Part shown: positions 23,089-23,231 of the stretch, one piece after another
How positions within the stretch are numbered: position 1 is the stretch's first letter
Layout of the letters: each line of letters starts with the position of its first letter
NCBI GenBank assembly: GCA_000226015.1
Contig: JH153442.1
Span: 51,048 to 74,278 of the forward strand
Source of the DNA: Mnemiopsis leidyi
Lineage: Eukaryota; Ctenophora; Tentaculata; Lobata; Bolinopsidae
Direction: 5' to 3'
Length of the DNA: 23,231 nucleotides
The notes under the pieces: generated by a model
Told to the model about the DNA's origin: nothing
The model's input: the letters and a program-made list of their open reading frames with translations, nothing else
The model's database searches: none
Translations under genes and position numbers: made by a program

Positions 23089-23231
<143 letters not shown>

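Overview
This is metazoan nuclear DNA. It has spliced coding exons with GT/AG borders, about 60% A+T, a LINE reverse-transcriptase remnant, an interstitial CCCTAA (TTAGGG-type) tract and a very high density of minisatellites. Gene content and intron sizes fit an invertebrate, possibly a non-bilaterian such as a cnidarian. The sequence itself does not fix the phylum, so that placement is inference.

Layout. Positions 2-263 hold the 3' end of a degenerate LINE ORF, followed by a 100-bp repeat pair. Positions 1464-20515 (+) hold an 11-exon NEK4-type Ser/Thr kinase gene, which can be assembled completely from start codon to stop codon at about 762 residues. Its kinase domain is spread over exons 1-8; exon 9 is a large disordered Ser-Pro tail exon; exons 10 and 11 give a helical C-terminus, followed by overlapping AATAAA signals. 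Intron 2 is about 10 kb and carries, on the opposite strand, an apparently intronless rhodopsin-class GPCR (8131-9189). Intron 3 contains a minisatellite with a 673-bp assembly gap. The last 1.7 kb carries the C-terminal LIM domain of a second multi-exon gene on the minus strand, convergent with the kinase gene. The window ends in a (CA)n microsatellite.

Relationships. The kinase and LIM genes lie tail to tail. The GPCR is nested antisense inside the kinase gene. A plus-strand promoter-like block (three GTCACGTGAC palindromes and a TATA box, 7656-7830) lies just downstream of the GPCR and points through it, so it could drive an antisense RNA or an alternative kinase transcript (inference).

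Main oddities: a one-base G insertion in kinase exon 3 that breaks the reading frame; an 82-bp tandem duplication of the exon 3 splice acceptor; an 11-copy 41-bp array whose every copy ends in an acceptor-like sequence immediately before exon 5; a GPCR lacking four usual class A motifs; a G-quadruplex-compatible array; and minisatellites that repeatedly abut splice sites or gene ends. I saw no CRISPR, operon, phage or other prokaryotic system, and no convincing tRNA or rRNA gene.
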